Origin: Vacuolonema iberomarrocanum LEGE 07170
Lineage (GTDB): Bacteria; Cyanobacteriota; Cyanobacteriia; Elainellales; Elainellaceae
NCBI GenBank assembly: GCA_015207365.1
Contig: JADEXA010000033.1
Location: forward strand, 1-64,000
DNA length: 64,000 nucleotides
Reading direction: 5' to 3'
A program made the translations under genes and the position numbers. Under the pieces are notes generated by a model. That model made no database searches. It was not told the DNA's origin and saw only the letters and a program-made list of their open reading frames with translations. Below, piece by piece: positions 16,998 to 25,285 of this stretch (position 1 is its first letter; each line of letters opens with the position of its first letter).

Positions 16998-17861
16998 ATG
17001 AGTGCTTTGCCCAACACTGTGTCGCGTCGATTCATTTTGTCTGGGTTTGCAGGGTTTGGCCTAGCGATCGCCCTTCATGCTTGTGGTCAGCCAGAACGTC
17101 CCAATGCTAGTGCCGAAGCTAGCAATAACAACGATGCAGTCAGTCCGTTGAAAATAGGTCTGAATGTTGGCAATGTGCCCTGGGAATATGAAAATGACCA
17201 GGGCGATCTCGTGGGGTTTGAGGTGGATTTAGTAACACTGGTGGCCGAGCGACTAGGACGCCCCACCGAGTTTGTAGATATGCCATTCACAGAGTTATTT
17301 CCAGCCGTCCTATCCGGGCGAGTTGACCTGGCAATGTCATCAATTACCATCACCGAAGAGCGGATGGAAACCGTTGATTTTGCTCAACCCTACTACGATA
17401 GCGACCAATCTTTAACCGTTCTGGCAGAGGGTGCAATTAGTTCCCTGGAAGATATGCGCGGCAAAGTTGTGGCAGTGGACAGCGACTCAACAGGGGATGT
17501 CTGGGTACAGGAAAATATGGAGGGCTATGGGTTTAGCGAAATCATCCGCTATGAAGGGCTGACCGCCGCCATGATGGATTTGAAGGCAGGGCAATATGAC
17601 GGCTACATTTCCGATATTCCCGCTTTGTTGTATTACGCCAAAGACCATCCTGAGATTGCTGTCGTGGAGCGAATCCCTACGGGAGAGCAATACAGCATGA
17701 TGTTTGCGAAAGGCAATCCACTGCGTGATGAGATAAACGCATTGATTACCGAATTAAAGGAAGCGGGACAAATGGCTGAAATTCACACGCGCTGGTTTGG
17801 TCGAGCGCCCGATGCTAACACCTCAACGGTACAGGCGGCAGATATTCCTACCTTACGATGA
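16998..17861 (+). CDS. Family 3 (amino-acid type) solute-binding lipoprotein with Tat signal
   Basis: 287 residues, AGGAG before the ATG. N-terminus SRRFILSGFAGFGLAIALHAC combines a twin-arginine motif with a lipobox (LHAC), so it is predicted to be Tat-exported and lipid-anchored. The rest is SBP_bac_3: LKIGLNVGNVPWEYENDQGD, LVGFEVDLVTLVAERLG, DLAMSSITITEERMETVDFAQPY, and a C-terminal lobe ending INALITELKEAGQMAEIHTRWFG. No permease or ATPase genes are adjacent. Lying 88 bp after a histidine kinase with a large periplasmic domain, it may act as a ligand-sensing partner instead of, or as well as, in uptake; that is inference. Confidence 0.9.
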   Translation: MSALPNTVSRRFILSGFAGFGLAIALHACGQPERPNASAEASNNNDAVSPLKIGLNVGNVPWEYENDQGDLVGFEVDLVTLVAERLGRPTEFVDMPFTELFPAVLSGRVDLAMSSITITEERMETVDFAQPYYDSDQSLTVLAEGAISSLEDMRGKVVAVDSDSTGDVWVQENMEGYGFSEIIRYEGLTAAMMDLKAGQYDGYISDIPALLYYAKDHPEIAVVERIPTGEQYSMMFAKGNPLRDEINALITELKEAGQMAEIHTRWFGRAPDANTSTVQAADIPTLR

Positions 17862-18131
17862 GCGATCGCCCCTGTAATTCTACGGTTGCTAGTTTTAGCT
17901 GTACAGCATGTCATTTTTTATAGAGCGGTCTAGCTCGACAAGGTAAACCCATGCTATGGGTAACACCCTAGAGTGTTGATGCAGTCATACAAGAAGCCTT
18001 AATTCCTCATATCAGGCCGTTGCGAAATTAAGAGGCTTCCGATTCAGAAACCCACTTCTCCTATCAGCGTTCTAGCCCATCAGCTCTCTTCAACTCTATT
18101 AAAATCTCTTAAAAAAAATACAAGGGTGTAC
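17862..18131. other. Intergenic region
   Basis: 270 bp, no hairpin family member or ORF seen. A/T-rich run just before the ATP-grasp gene probably holds its promoter. Confidence 0.5.
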
Positions 18132-19511
18132 ATGGAAACAGCAGCTTATCATAAAGCAGAATCTCAGCCACTACAGACCAACTGCACTATGCCGCAGGTT
18201 ATCCTGGCAAACACATGCGAGCCTTTTATCCAATTTTTCCAGCGAGCCGGGGTGGAGGAGAATAAAGCCTTAGTTCAAGCCTTTTTGCGAGGAGGAGAAC
18301 GCGCCCTGTATTGGGCAACGCATTCACCAATAGCGCCACAAAAACTGGTGATTTCTTCTACTCCAATTCCCCATTTCGCATGGCTACAAACACAGCTAGG
18401 ATTTGCGAATACGCAATGGATTACGCCTGATTTACCTAGTGCTTCTCTGTGCCGAGATTTGCAGCAAACGGGCGATTTGATGGCACAACTCAAACATTGG
18501 GCGGGTGATGCAGCAGCACTGGAGCTGATTTCCTATGCCACAACTCCCGAGTTTATGGAACTCGTAGCCGTATTGCGCCAACAAGGGATAGCAGTACAAC
18601 TTCCAGAAAGCGTGGATGAGCAACAGCTAGGACTACGAGCCTATCTGAGTACAAAAGCCGGATGCCGAGGCGTTATGACCCAGGTGTTGGGGTTACAACT
18701 GTTGCCAGAAGGCTACATAGCATCCTCAATTGAGGATGCAGTTGCGATCGCCCAAACCTTTATCACTCGCCAGCAACCCTTTTTGGTCAAGCCTAACGAT
18801 GGTTGTTTGGGGATTGGTCAAACCCGCTTTGTCTCCGCTCCTTTCCCCAGTCCAGAAGAGGTGCGATCGCGGCTGCAGCAAAACCCCTTTTTGCACAACA
18901 ACCTCTTGGTCGTAGAAGCGTTCATCACAACTCGCAATTCCATCTCTCCCTCTGTCGAAGTCGTCATTCCTCGAGAGGGGGCTCCGCAGGTTTTACTGGT
19001 ATGTATTCAACAGTTTTCCGAAAATGGGCGCTATATAGGCGAAGTCGTCAGTCGTTCCTGGCAAAGTGAACCCTGGTATGCCCCTCTGACAGAAGCAGCT
19101 CTGGCGATCGCCCACCACCTGCAAGCGATCGGCTACGTGGGGCACTTTGACCTCGACGCCTTAATCGACGACATCGGCAAACCCTATTTCATCGAATTTA
19201 ATCCACGGCGTACAGGCGGCAGCCATATTCACGACTTGGGCGTTCATCTGCTGGGTGATGCTTACTTGGATAAGGCCACTATGCTTAGTCAAACTGGGCT
19301 GACAATCCCAGCCTTCCCTTCCATTGATGCCTGCCTTGCCCATATTCAGCCCTGGTTTTACCCGATGGACGGCAAACCGCAGGGAATTATCATTACCCAT
19401 AGCACGACCATACCCCAGCGAAAGCTGGGGTATGTGGCGATCGCTCCAAATCTGGAAGCGGTTCTGTCAATGAATCAGAAATTCTTACAGCACCTGAACG
19501 TTTGCCTTTGA
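18132..19511 (+). CDS. ATP-grasp ligase with pre-ATP-grasp domain (PGM1-type peptide ligase-like)
   Basis: 459 residues from ATG 18132; an internal ATG at 18189 (MPQVILANTCEPF) is a credible alternative. N-terminal Rossmann-like pre-ATP-grasp part (about 20-170), then the ATP-grasp fold: PFLVKPNDGCLGIGQTRF (phosphate-binding loop), LLVVEAFI, and the metal-binding segment YFIEFNPRRTGGSHIHDLG with acidic and Asn residues in place. A C-terminal domain follows (GIIITHSTTIPQRKLGYVAI). Such enzymes join a carboxylate to an amine via acyl phosphate. The aminomutase gene next on the strand suggests a beta-amino acid as one substrate. Product unknown. Confidence 0.8.
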   Translation: METAAYHKAESQPLQTNCTMPQVILANTCEPFIQFFQRAGVEENKALVQAFLRGGERALYWATHSPIAPQKLVISSTPIPHFAWLQTQLGFANTQWITPDLPSASLCRDLQQTGDLMAQLKHWAGDAAALELISYATTPEFMELVAVLRQQGIAVQLPESVDEQQLGLRAYLSTKAGCRGVMTQVLGLQLLPEGYIASSIEDAVAIAQTFITRQQPFLVKPNDGCLGIGQTRFVSAPFPSPEEVRSRLQQNPFLHNNLLVVEAFITTRNSISPSVEVVIPREGAPQVLLVCIQQFSENGRYIGEVVSRSWQSEPWYAPLTEAALAIAHHLQAIGYVGHFDLDALIDDIGKPYFIEFNPRRTGGSHIHDLGVHLLGDAYLDKATMLSQTGLTIPAFPSIDACLAHIQPWFYPMDGKPQGIIITHSTTIPQRKLGYVAIAPNLEAVLSMNQKFLQHLNVCL

Positions 19512-20345
19512 AGAATCCCTAAGTACAGGACAAAACCCAGAAACCCCTTGATTTTGTGTAGCGCAGGCACCGCCCGCGCTACACAAAATCAAGGGGTTTA
19601 GCTGGGGGGAATTGTTCAACATCTATGATTTTTGGGTAGCCTCTGAGTAAATCTGAGGAGAAAACAGTTGAAGGGCTATTCTCCTCTGCGTGAACTTCCT
19701 GAAAAGAGCTGTAGCAGCATGAAGACCAGAATACTATGCCTATATTCATTTTTTCGGCTTGTTTATGGGATTTTACTGAGTATTCCACGCATTTTCTATG
19801 TCATACTCCTGTTTTCCCTTGAATTACGCTTAGAAGCCCTAAACAAAATGAATAGATAGATTTATCTGTAGCTCCGTATTGCAGATGTATTGCATCGCAC
19901 TTCTCTATACCCTAACGGTCTTTACCCCCAAACCTATCTGTTCGAAAGCTCCTACGCGCCTGTCTGTAGAGATTGGGCTTTTCGCTCAATCCTTGCAAGG
20001 GCATCAGTAAAATTCCGGAATAGCGCTGAGTTGTTTGTATTTTAGTGAGGCGTTTTATAACGAGACGCTTGGTCACGCTATGTTGGGCGATCGCCTATAC
20101 CTTGCCTACCCCTTTTCGCTGGATCGCATTTATCTGGCTGATGCCCGATGGGCGCTCCTATCAGGGGTATCACGGTGTTTTTGCATACATGGTTTGCAGC
20201 ACTCATCCTCAGACGTTGTGGTGGATACGCGGTAGTTAGTCGTTTATTCCGCATGATGATGGGTGGCACCTTTGCCCCTTTATCGCGACCATCACATTTG
20301 TAGTGTTCCCATCACAGATTCTCGCACTATATATAGGGAGGCTTT
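19512..20345. other. Intergenic region (0.83 kb)
   Basis: Contains the family B element at 19521-19600. Short ORFs (for example 19668-19859 and 20035-20239) overlap in different frames and have no ribosome binding site or recognisable product. Just before 20346 an AGGGAGG site precedes the aminomutase start. Confidence 0.6.
19521..19600. repeat. Palindromic element, family B copy 1
   Basis: Left terminal repeat AAGTACAGGACAAAACCCAG, then long inverted arms 19541-19599 (AAACCCCTTGATTTTGTGTA and its complement) with a GCGC-AGGCACC-GCCCGCGC centre. The right terminal repeat is not recognisable. Confidence 0.75.
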
Positions 20346-21434
20346 ATGCCGAAAACTCACGAGTTAGTTTGGTCAGACTGGCGCTCGCAGCTTAAGCATC
20401 GCATCCATACCCTCGAAGATCTGCGTCAATGGATTTCGGTATCCCCTGATGAGGAAGCGGCCATTGAGCAAAGTGCTAGGAAATATCGGTGGAGCATCAC
20501 GCCCTACTATGCATCCCTGATGGATAAGAACGATCCAACCTGCCCCATCCGGCAGCAAGCCGTTCCCCATTCAGGTGAATTTCAAACCTTTGCCAACGCC
20601 GATCCAGATCCGGTCGGCGACACCTACTACCGCAAGACCAATCGGGTGGTTCACAAATATCCCGATCGCATCATCCTGCTTATCACCGAAGCCTGTGCCG
20701 TTTACTGTCGGCACTGTACCCGCAAGTTCCACACCACAGACCTGGAAGGCTCCTATTTTGAAACCAGTGAAGCCGCATCCTGGGAAGCCGATTTTGAGTA
20801 TATTGCTAGCCATCCCGAAATTCGAGATGTGCTGCTCACGGGTGGCGATCCGCTGACCTATGGTGACGAGAAGCTGGAACTGATCATTTCGCGCCTACGG
20901 CAAATCCCCCATGTGGAAATTATCCGCATTGGCAGTCGCTATCCAGTGTTGTTGCCGCAGCGCATCACACCAGAATTTTGTGCCATGCTAGAAAAATATC
21001 ATCCCGTCTGGCTCAATACCCATTTCAATCATCCTAAGGAGATCACGCCCGAAGCCGCAGAAGCCTGCGATCGCCTCTTGCGTCATGGCATCCCCGTCCA
21101 AAATCAAACGGTTTTGCTCAAAGGTATCAACGACGATCTGGAAACAATGAAAACCTTACTTAAGGAGTTGCTTAAAATCCGGGTACGCCCTTACTATCTC
21201 TATCATTGTGATAATGTGACGGGAGTTTCCCACTTTATGACAAGCGTGGAAACTGGGCGTCAGATTATGCGAGGATTGTTGGGGCATATGACTGGCTTTG
21301 CCGTGCCACAGTATATTGTCACAACCAAACTGGGCAAAATCCCCCTGTGGGAAGAGCAGTATCACGCAGATGAGGATGGCTATTGGCTCGAAAACTATAA
21401 AGGCGAGACCATGCGCTTTAGTGACGCTCCTTAA
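20346..21434 (+). CDS. KamA-family radical SAM amino acid 2,3-aminomutase, substrate uncertain
   Basis: 362 residues. The [4Fe-4S]/SAM motif is C117-x3-C121-x2-C124 (CAVYCRHC), followed by R126, equivalent to the carboxylate-binding Arg134 of clostridial KamA. VLLTGGDPL is the SAM-binding GGDP segment, and K331 in LGKIPL aligns with the PLP lysine. D289 (YYLYHCD) aligns with lysine-binding Asp293, but the position of Asp330 is Thr326 and the loop to the PLP lysine is two residues shorter, so L-lysine is a doubtful substrate. The glutamate enzyme has Lys/Asn at these sites, which also does not match. It makes a beta-amino acid using PLP and a 5'-deoxyadenosyl radical. Follows the ATP-grasp gene and is 50 bp upstream of a ParA-type gene. 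Confidence 0.85.
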   Translation: MPKTHELVWSDWRSQLKHRIHTLEDLRQWISVSPDEEAAIEQSARKYRWSITPYYASLMDKNDPTCPIRQQAVPHSGEFQTFANADPDPVGDTYYRKTNRVVHKYPDRIILLITEACAVYCRHCTRKFHTTDLEGSYFETSEAASWEADFEYIASHPEIRDVLLTGGDPLTYGDEKLELIISRLRQIPHVEIIRIGSRYPVLLPQRITPEFCAMLEKYHPVWLNTHFNHPKEITPEAAEACDRLLRHGIPVQNQTVLLKGINDDLETMKTLLKELLKIRVRPYYLYHCDNVTGVSHFMTSVETGRQIMRGLLGHMTGFAVPQYIVTTKLGKIPLWEEQYHADEDGYWLENYKGETMRFSDAP

Positions 21435-21485
21435 TCTGGTTGTTCCCAGTTCATTTTGAACAAAACCCATGCGTGGAGGTATCTC

Positions 21486-22247
21486 ATGGCCAAAATCGTC
21501 TCCATCCATTCCTATCGAGGCGGTACAGGCAAATCAAATACGACAGCTAATCTTGCTGCATCTGTCGCACGCATGGGAAATCGTGTCGCTATTGTTGATA
21601 CGGATATCCAGTCGCCGGGGATCCACGTCTTATTTGGTTTTGATGAAGATAGTCTCGATCGCACCCTCAATGATTATTTGTGGGGACGACGCAGAATTTC
21701 TGATGTCGCCTATGACGTGACCTCGGTGCTGGAAGGAAAGCAAACACCTAGCAGCAAGCTTTATCTTGTTCCTTCCAGTGTCAAAGCAGGAGAGATTGCC
21801 CGTGTCCTACGGGAGGGCTACGATGTGGGGTTGCTAAACGAGGGATTTCAGGATTTGCTTGCAGACCTGAAGCTAGATTACCTGTTTATCGACACGCATC
21901 CTGGCTTAAACGAGGAAACGCTGCTCTCCATTACCATCTCGGATGTGCTGGTGTTGATTTTACGCCCAGACCAACAGGACTACCAGGGGACAGCCGTGAC
22001 GGTGGATGTTGCCCGCAAGTTAGAAGTTCCAAAGTTGCTGATGGTTGTGAATAAGGCTCCTACGGTTTTCGATTTTGCGCAGTTGCGATCAAAAGTGGAG
22101 GAAACCTATGCGGCTGACGTGGCTGGGGTGCTGCCACACTCAGATGAAATGATGGTGCTGGCAAGCAGCGGCATCTTCTCCGTGAAGTACCCCGAAAATC
22201 CGCTCTCTGAGATCATTGAGGCGATCGCCCAACAAGTTGTCCAGTAA
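21486..22247 (+). CDS. ParA/MinD-family ATPase
   Basis: 253 residues from ATG 21486, which has GTGGAGGT just upstream; a TTG at 21456 is less likely. Deviant Walker A YRGGTGKSNT (KGGxGKS type with the signature Lys position occupied by Arg-Gly), switch I IVDTDIQSPGIHVLFG, Walker B LDYLFIDTHPGLNEE and VLILRPDQQDYQGT. Unlike replicon ParA there is no DNA-binding N-terminal domain or parB partner. It sits last in the ATP-grasp/aminomutase row, 50 bp behind the aminomutase, so it may regulate or localise that pathway; alternatively it is an independent MinD-like positioning ATPase. Confidence 0.85.
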   Translation: MAKIVSIHSYRGGTGKSNTTANLAASVARMGNRVAIVDTDIQSPGIHVLFGFDEDSLDRTLNDYLWGRRRISDVAYDVTSVLEGKQTPSSKLYLVPSSVKAGEIARVLREGYDVGLLNEGFQDLLADLKLDYLFIDTHPGLNEETLLSITISDVLVLILRPDQQDYQGTAVTVDVARKLEVPKLLMVVNKAPTVFDFAQLRSKVEETYAADVAGVLPHSDEMMVLASSGIFSVKYPENPLSEIIEAIAQQVVQ

Positions 22248-22358
22248 TTTTATGCGGCTCAAAAAGTTATGCCTCCTCGCTGGATAGGCGGGGAGGCATG
22301 TTTTTGCACTTGCTCTTCAATTAGGTCGCCAAAATAGGCAACGGGGGCACAAAAATCA

Positions 22359-22417
22359 GAGGTTGCCTCAACTAGAGGTCGCCTCAACTAGAGGTCGCCT
22401 CAACTAGAGGTCGCCTC
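22359..22417. repeat. 16-bp tandem repeat overlapping the psb30 3' end (3.7 copies)
   Basis: The unit GAGGTCGCCTCAACTA is repeated at 22359, 22375, 22391 and, partly, 22407. The first copy has one substitution (GAGGTTGCC). The partial fourth unit holds the last codons of psb30 (minus strand), and the third unit ends with its stop codon (22404-22406). The array therefore grew out of the gene end by slippage or short duplication. Confidence 0.85.
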
Positions 22418-22523
22418 CGCGAAATGCCAGCACAAAGATCACGATAGGGCCAGAAATCATAATCAGTCCAACCAGGGTAAGCTGAGCGATAACTTCCCAG
22501 TTTAGATTGGTAATAAAGTCCAT
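22404..22523 (-). CDS. psb30: Photosystem II protein Psb30 (Ycf12)
   Basis: 39 residues, too short for usual ORF listing. It starts MDFITNLNWEVIAQLT, has one transmembrane helix (IAQLTLVGLIMISGPIVI) and the conserved end FVLAFRGGDL. The E-V-I-A-Q-L-T start of the helix, the SGPIVI centre and the RGG-D/N-L tail are diagnostic of Ycf12. It is a peripheral low-mass subunit of photosystem II in the thylakoid membrane that stabilises the complex. GGAGAAATCAC precedes the ATG at 22523. The 16-bp tandem repeat begins in its last codons. Confidence 0.9.
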   Translation of the reverse strand: MDFITNLNWEVIAQLTLVGLIMISGPIVIFVLAFRGGDL

Positions 22524-22645
22524 TGTGATTTCTCCAAACGTCCGTAGGGCAAAGAATTGATTACATATATAAGCTAGTCTTCATTCTACCTGCCCGTGGG
22601 AGTATGTTTATGAGTAAAGTTTACAAATCCTTATAGGCACGAGCG

Positions 22646-22752
22646 AGTGCAGGACAAAAACCAGGAAGCCCATGATTTGGTGTAGCGCGAACCCGCCCGC
22701 GCTACACCAAATCATAGGGTTTCGCCGGGGTTCGATTTTTTGTTCTGTACTT
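22646..22752. repeat. Palindromic element, family B copy 2 (full length)
   Basis: AGTGCAGGACAAAAA at the left and TTGTTCTGTACTT at the right form the terminal repeats. The inner stem (about CCATGATTTGGTGTAGCGCG and its complement) surrounds AACCCGC. It directly abuts a family D element; the final T of its right end is part of the TA flanking D. Confidence 0.8.
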
Positions 22753-22753
22753 A

Positions 22754-22844
22754 TAGCGGTGTGCAACCGCATTAAGCACAGCAACGGTTGTGTGTGGCGC
22801 GCCGCGCCCCACACAACCGTACTTAACTAACGCGCATAGCGCTA
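22754..22844. repeat. Palindromic element, family D copy 1 (91 bp, TA flanks)
   Basis: Begins TAGCGGTGTGCAACCGCATT and ends ACGCGCATAGCGCTA, with an inner stem GGTTGTGTGTGG around GCGCGCC. TA lies on both sides (22752-22753 and 22845-22846). Two further copies at 44556 and 58987. Confidence 0.85.
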
Positions 22845-22947
22845 TAAAGGCACGAAACATCAACCGCTTCCGAATTTTTCAAACAGACTCCCACAGGTTG
22901 TGGTTCACAATAGAAGCAGTGGTTTTACTCGATTGGGGATAGGGCTG

Positions 22948-23298
22948 ATGGCGACATGGCAATGTGTGAAGCAGTGTGGGGCTTGCTGTCAGCTTGATCC
23001 AGGCGATCGCCCAGATCTCGAAGCCTACCTCTCCGAGGACGAATTGGCGCTCTACCTCAGCCTAATTGGCCCAGATGGCTGGTGCATTCATTTTGACTCA
23101 GAGAACCGCGAGTGTCAGATTTACCCCGATCGCCCGTCCTTTTGCCGGGTAGAAGCAGATAGCTTCGAGCGCATGTTTGGGATTCAGCCGGAAGAACTCA
23201 ACGATTTTGCGATCGAATGCTGTCGGCAGCAAATTGAAGGAGTGTATGGCGATCGCAGCCTAGAATTGATGCGCTTCAATCGAGCAGTCGGGATATAA
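22948..23298 (+). CDS. YkgJ-type CxxCxxCC metal-cluster protein
   Basis: 116 residues from ATG 22948 (a GTG at 22900 is in frame but adds an unconserved start). It begins WQCVKQCGACCQLDPGDRPD, the CxxxCGxCC signature, then WCIHFDSENRECQIYPDRPSFC with further conserved cysteines and a late CC (AIECCRQQ). Matches the zinc- or iron-binding UPF0153/YkgJ family. Function in the family is poorly defined. Ends 75 bp before recF on the same strand. Confidence 0.85.
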   Translation: MATWQCVKQCGACCQLDPGDRPDLEAYLSEDELALYLSLIGPDGWCIHFDSENRECQIYPDRPSFCRVEADSFERMFGIQPEELNDFAIECCRQQIEGVYGDRSLELMRFNRAVGI

Positions 23299-23373
23299 GG
23301 AAGTGAACATCAAAGATATAGACGCACTATCCCCTCATCTACCCATCCACTGCCCCGACCGCCGCCTTTCTGG

Positions 23374-24501
23374 ATGTTTCTCAATACCCTTCACCTCTGG
23401 CAATTTCGTAACTACTGCGATCAGTGGGTTGAGTTCACTGCGCCGAAGACGATCGTGCTGGGAGAAAACGCGCAGGGCAAGTCGAATTTGCTGGAATCGG
23501 TGGAACTGTTGGCCACCTTGCGATCGCACCGGGCGATGCGCGATCGCGAGCTGGTGCTCGAAGGCACCGAAGAGGGGCGAGCCGCCGCACGGTTAGAGCG
23601 GGCGATCGGTGCGATGGATCTGGGAATGGTGATGCGGCGCTCAGGACGGCGTACCCTGGTCGCCAACGGACAAACCCTGAAGCGTCAGGTAGACTTTCTG
23701 GGATTGATGAGTGCCGTTGAATTTTCCAGCCTGGATCTGGATCTGGTGCGGGGTGGGCCGGGCTATCGGCGACATTGGATCGACACCCTGCTGGTGCAAC
23801 TGGAGCCGATGTATCATCACCTGCTGCAGCAATACAACACCGTGCTGCGCCAGCGCAATGCGCTGCTAAAACGCCATGCCAAATCCGACAGCAGTTGCCT
23901 CAACTCCACAGAGCTAGCTATCTGGGATGCCCAACTCGCCACCGTTGGCACCCGCGTCATCCGCCGTCGGGCGCGGGCGATCGCCCGCCTCGCCCCCCTT
24001 GCCAGCACCTGGCACAGCAACATCAGCGACCATCGGGAAACCCTGATCCTTCGCTATGCTCCCAGTGTTCCTATGGACGCCGACGACCCTGAGCAGATTC
24101 AGCAAACCTTCCTGGAGCGCATCAAGCAGCGGGCGATCGCTGAGCAAGCTCAGGGCACGACCCTTGTGGGCCCCCACCGAGACGAAATCGACTTCATCAT
24201 CAACGACACGCCTGCCCGCCAATTTGGCTCCCAAGGGCAGCAACGCACCCTTGTTCTGGCGCTCAAACTCGCCGAACTCAAGCTCATCGAAGCTGTCATC
24301 GGCGAACCGCCCCTCTTGCTGCTGGATGATGTCTTGGCCGAACTCGACCTCAATCGCCAGAACAAACTCCTCGACACCATTCAAGATCGCTTCCAAACCC
24401 TAATCACCACCACCCACCTCGGCTCCTTTGATGCCCAATGGCTCAAGTCGTCGCAAATTCTCACCGTCAAAGCCGGGGAAATCATTGAGAATGAACCATA
24501 A
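23374..24501 (+). CDS. recF: DNA replication and repair protein RecF
   Basis: 375 residues, normal family length. Walker A GENAQGKSNLLESV near residue 31, the RecF signature of the second half (LVGPHRDEIDFIIND), ABC-type signature FGSQGQQRTLVLALKLAEL and Walker B PLLLLDDVLAELDLNRQ. It loads RecA at single-strand gaps with RecO/RecR. N-terminal MFLNTLHLWQFRNYCDQWVEF is typical (L-x-L-x-x-F-R-N-Y). Convergent with the PPTase gene, ends separated by about 45 bp. Confidence 0.95.
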   Translation: MFLNTLHLWQFRNYCDQWVEFTAPKTIVLGENAQGKSNLLESVELLATLRSHRAMRDRELVLEGTEEGRAAARLERAIGAMDLGMVMRRSGRRTLVANGQTLKRQVDFLGLMSAVEFSSLDLDLVRGGPGYRRHWIDTLLVQLEPMYHHLLQQYNTVLRQRNALLKRHAKSDSSCLNSTELAIWDAQLATVGTRVIRRRARAIARLAPLASTWHSNISDHRETLILRYAPSVPMDADDPEQIQQTFLERIKQRAIAEQAQGTTLVGPHRDEIDFIINDTPARQFGSQGQQRTLVLALKLAELKLIEAVIGEPPLLLLDDVLAELDLNRQNKLLDTIQDRFQTLITTTHLGSFDAQWLKSSQILTVKAGEIIENEP

Positions 24502-24544
24502 ATGGCGCTCTCTGCACAGGATTTGCGGAGCCATTCAACCCGCC

Positions 24545-25285
24545 CTAAGCCTGCTCCCACTGCCAGCTTGCAATGGTTGTGATGCGACTGGAAAAAGCGA
24601 TCGCCCCCACATAATCGTCTTCGAGGGTGAACAATCGTAGGTTCCAGTCCTCCGCGATCGCTTCGGGCAAGTGCTGAAAATGGGGTATTGGCTCTAGCGC
24701 CACATCAATTTGATCGAGGGGCAGCGAAATGCCCTGGCCAACGGCTTTTGTATAGGCTTCCTTCGCTGTCCAGAGGGGGAAAAAGCGATCATTCCGTTGA
24801 TCATCTGGAACATGGTGAAAGGTCGTTTGCTCTTTCTGAGAGAAAAAGCGTTCGATGATCTTCTCAAGTTGAGAAATCGTATGAATCTTCTCTAAGTCAA
24901 TACCGATGGGTGTTTGGGCGATCGCATACACCACCCAGCCTTCGGTATGGGACAGATTAAAACACAAGGACTCTGTCTCTGAGGGTGACTTTAGAAGGGG
25001 TTTGCCATAGTCGTTGTAGGTGAACTGAATTTTGGCTGGAGCCAGGTTGCAATAGTTGCTCAAGAGCGATCGCAATACTCCCCGACCAACAATAAACCGC
25101 TGCTCATCCGCTTTCCGGGCGAACCGTTCTGCCCGTTCTTGTTCATCTGCCGATAGAATTTCCCACAACTGATCTGTTTCAGGGATAGCGTCAACGGCCA
25201 CGCGCCAAAGGTGTATGGCGTGATCGAGAACTGGCAAATCTGCGGGTGGAGTATTCCAATCAAGTGAAGTAAAAGGAGCCAACAT
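24545..25285 (-). CDS. 4'-phosphopantetheinyl transferase, Sfp/HetI type
   Basis: 246 residues from ATG 25285 (MLAPFTSLDWN); an ATG at 25336 adds 17 residues of Arg/Leu-rich sequence. Motifs: VGRGVLRSLLSNY, GKPLLKSPSE followed by FNLSHTEGWVVYAI, GIDLEKIH (metal-binding Asp and Glu) and FPLWTAKEAYTKAVGQG (WxxKEAxxKA). Transfers the phosphopantetheine arm from CoA to acyl and peptidyl carrier proteins. Many cyanobacteria have one such enzyme serving fatty acid and secondary-metabolite carriers. No PKS/NRPS genes are in the window. Confidence 0.92.
   Translation of the reverse strand: MLAPFTSLDWNTPPADLPVLDHAIHLWRVAVDAIPETDQLWEILSADEQERAERFARKADEQRFIVGRGVLRSLLSNYCNLAPAKIQFTYNDYGKPLLKSPSETESLCFNLSHTEGWVVYAIAQTPIGIDLEKIHTISQLEKIIERFFSQKEQTTFHHVPDDQRNDRFFPLWTAKEAYTKAVGQGISLPLDQIDVALEPIPHFQHLPEAIAEDWNLRLFTLEDDYVGAIAFSSRITTIASWQWEQA

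Noticed and set aside
20035..20239. Two overlapping short ORFs upstream of the aminomutase gene
   Set aside because: Different frames over the same DNA, no recognisable product, no ribosome binding site; treated as intergenic.
20346..21434. Plain lysine 2,3-aminomutase or EF-P lysine mutase (EpmB) call
   Set aside because: The second lysine-binding Asp is Thr and there is no epmA or efp gene nearby.
20346..21434. Glutamate 2,3-aminomutase
   Set aside because: The described glutamate enzyme has Lys and Asn at the two pocket positions; here they are Asp and Thr.
21486..22247. Plasmid partition gene
   Set aside because: No parB, no centromere-like repeats and no replication gene; chromosomal genes such as recF and psb30 are adjacent.
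22359..22417. Possible CRISPR-like array
   Set aside because: Units are 16 bp and directly adjacent without spacers; it is a tandem repeat grown from the psb30 end.
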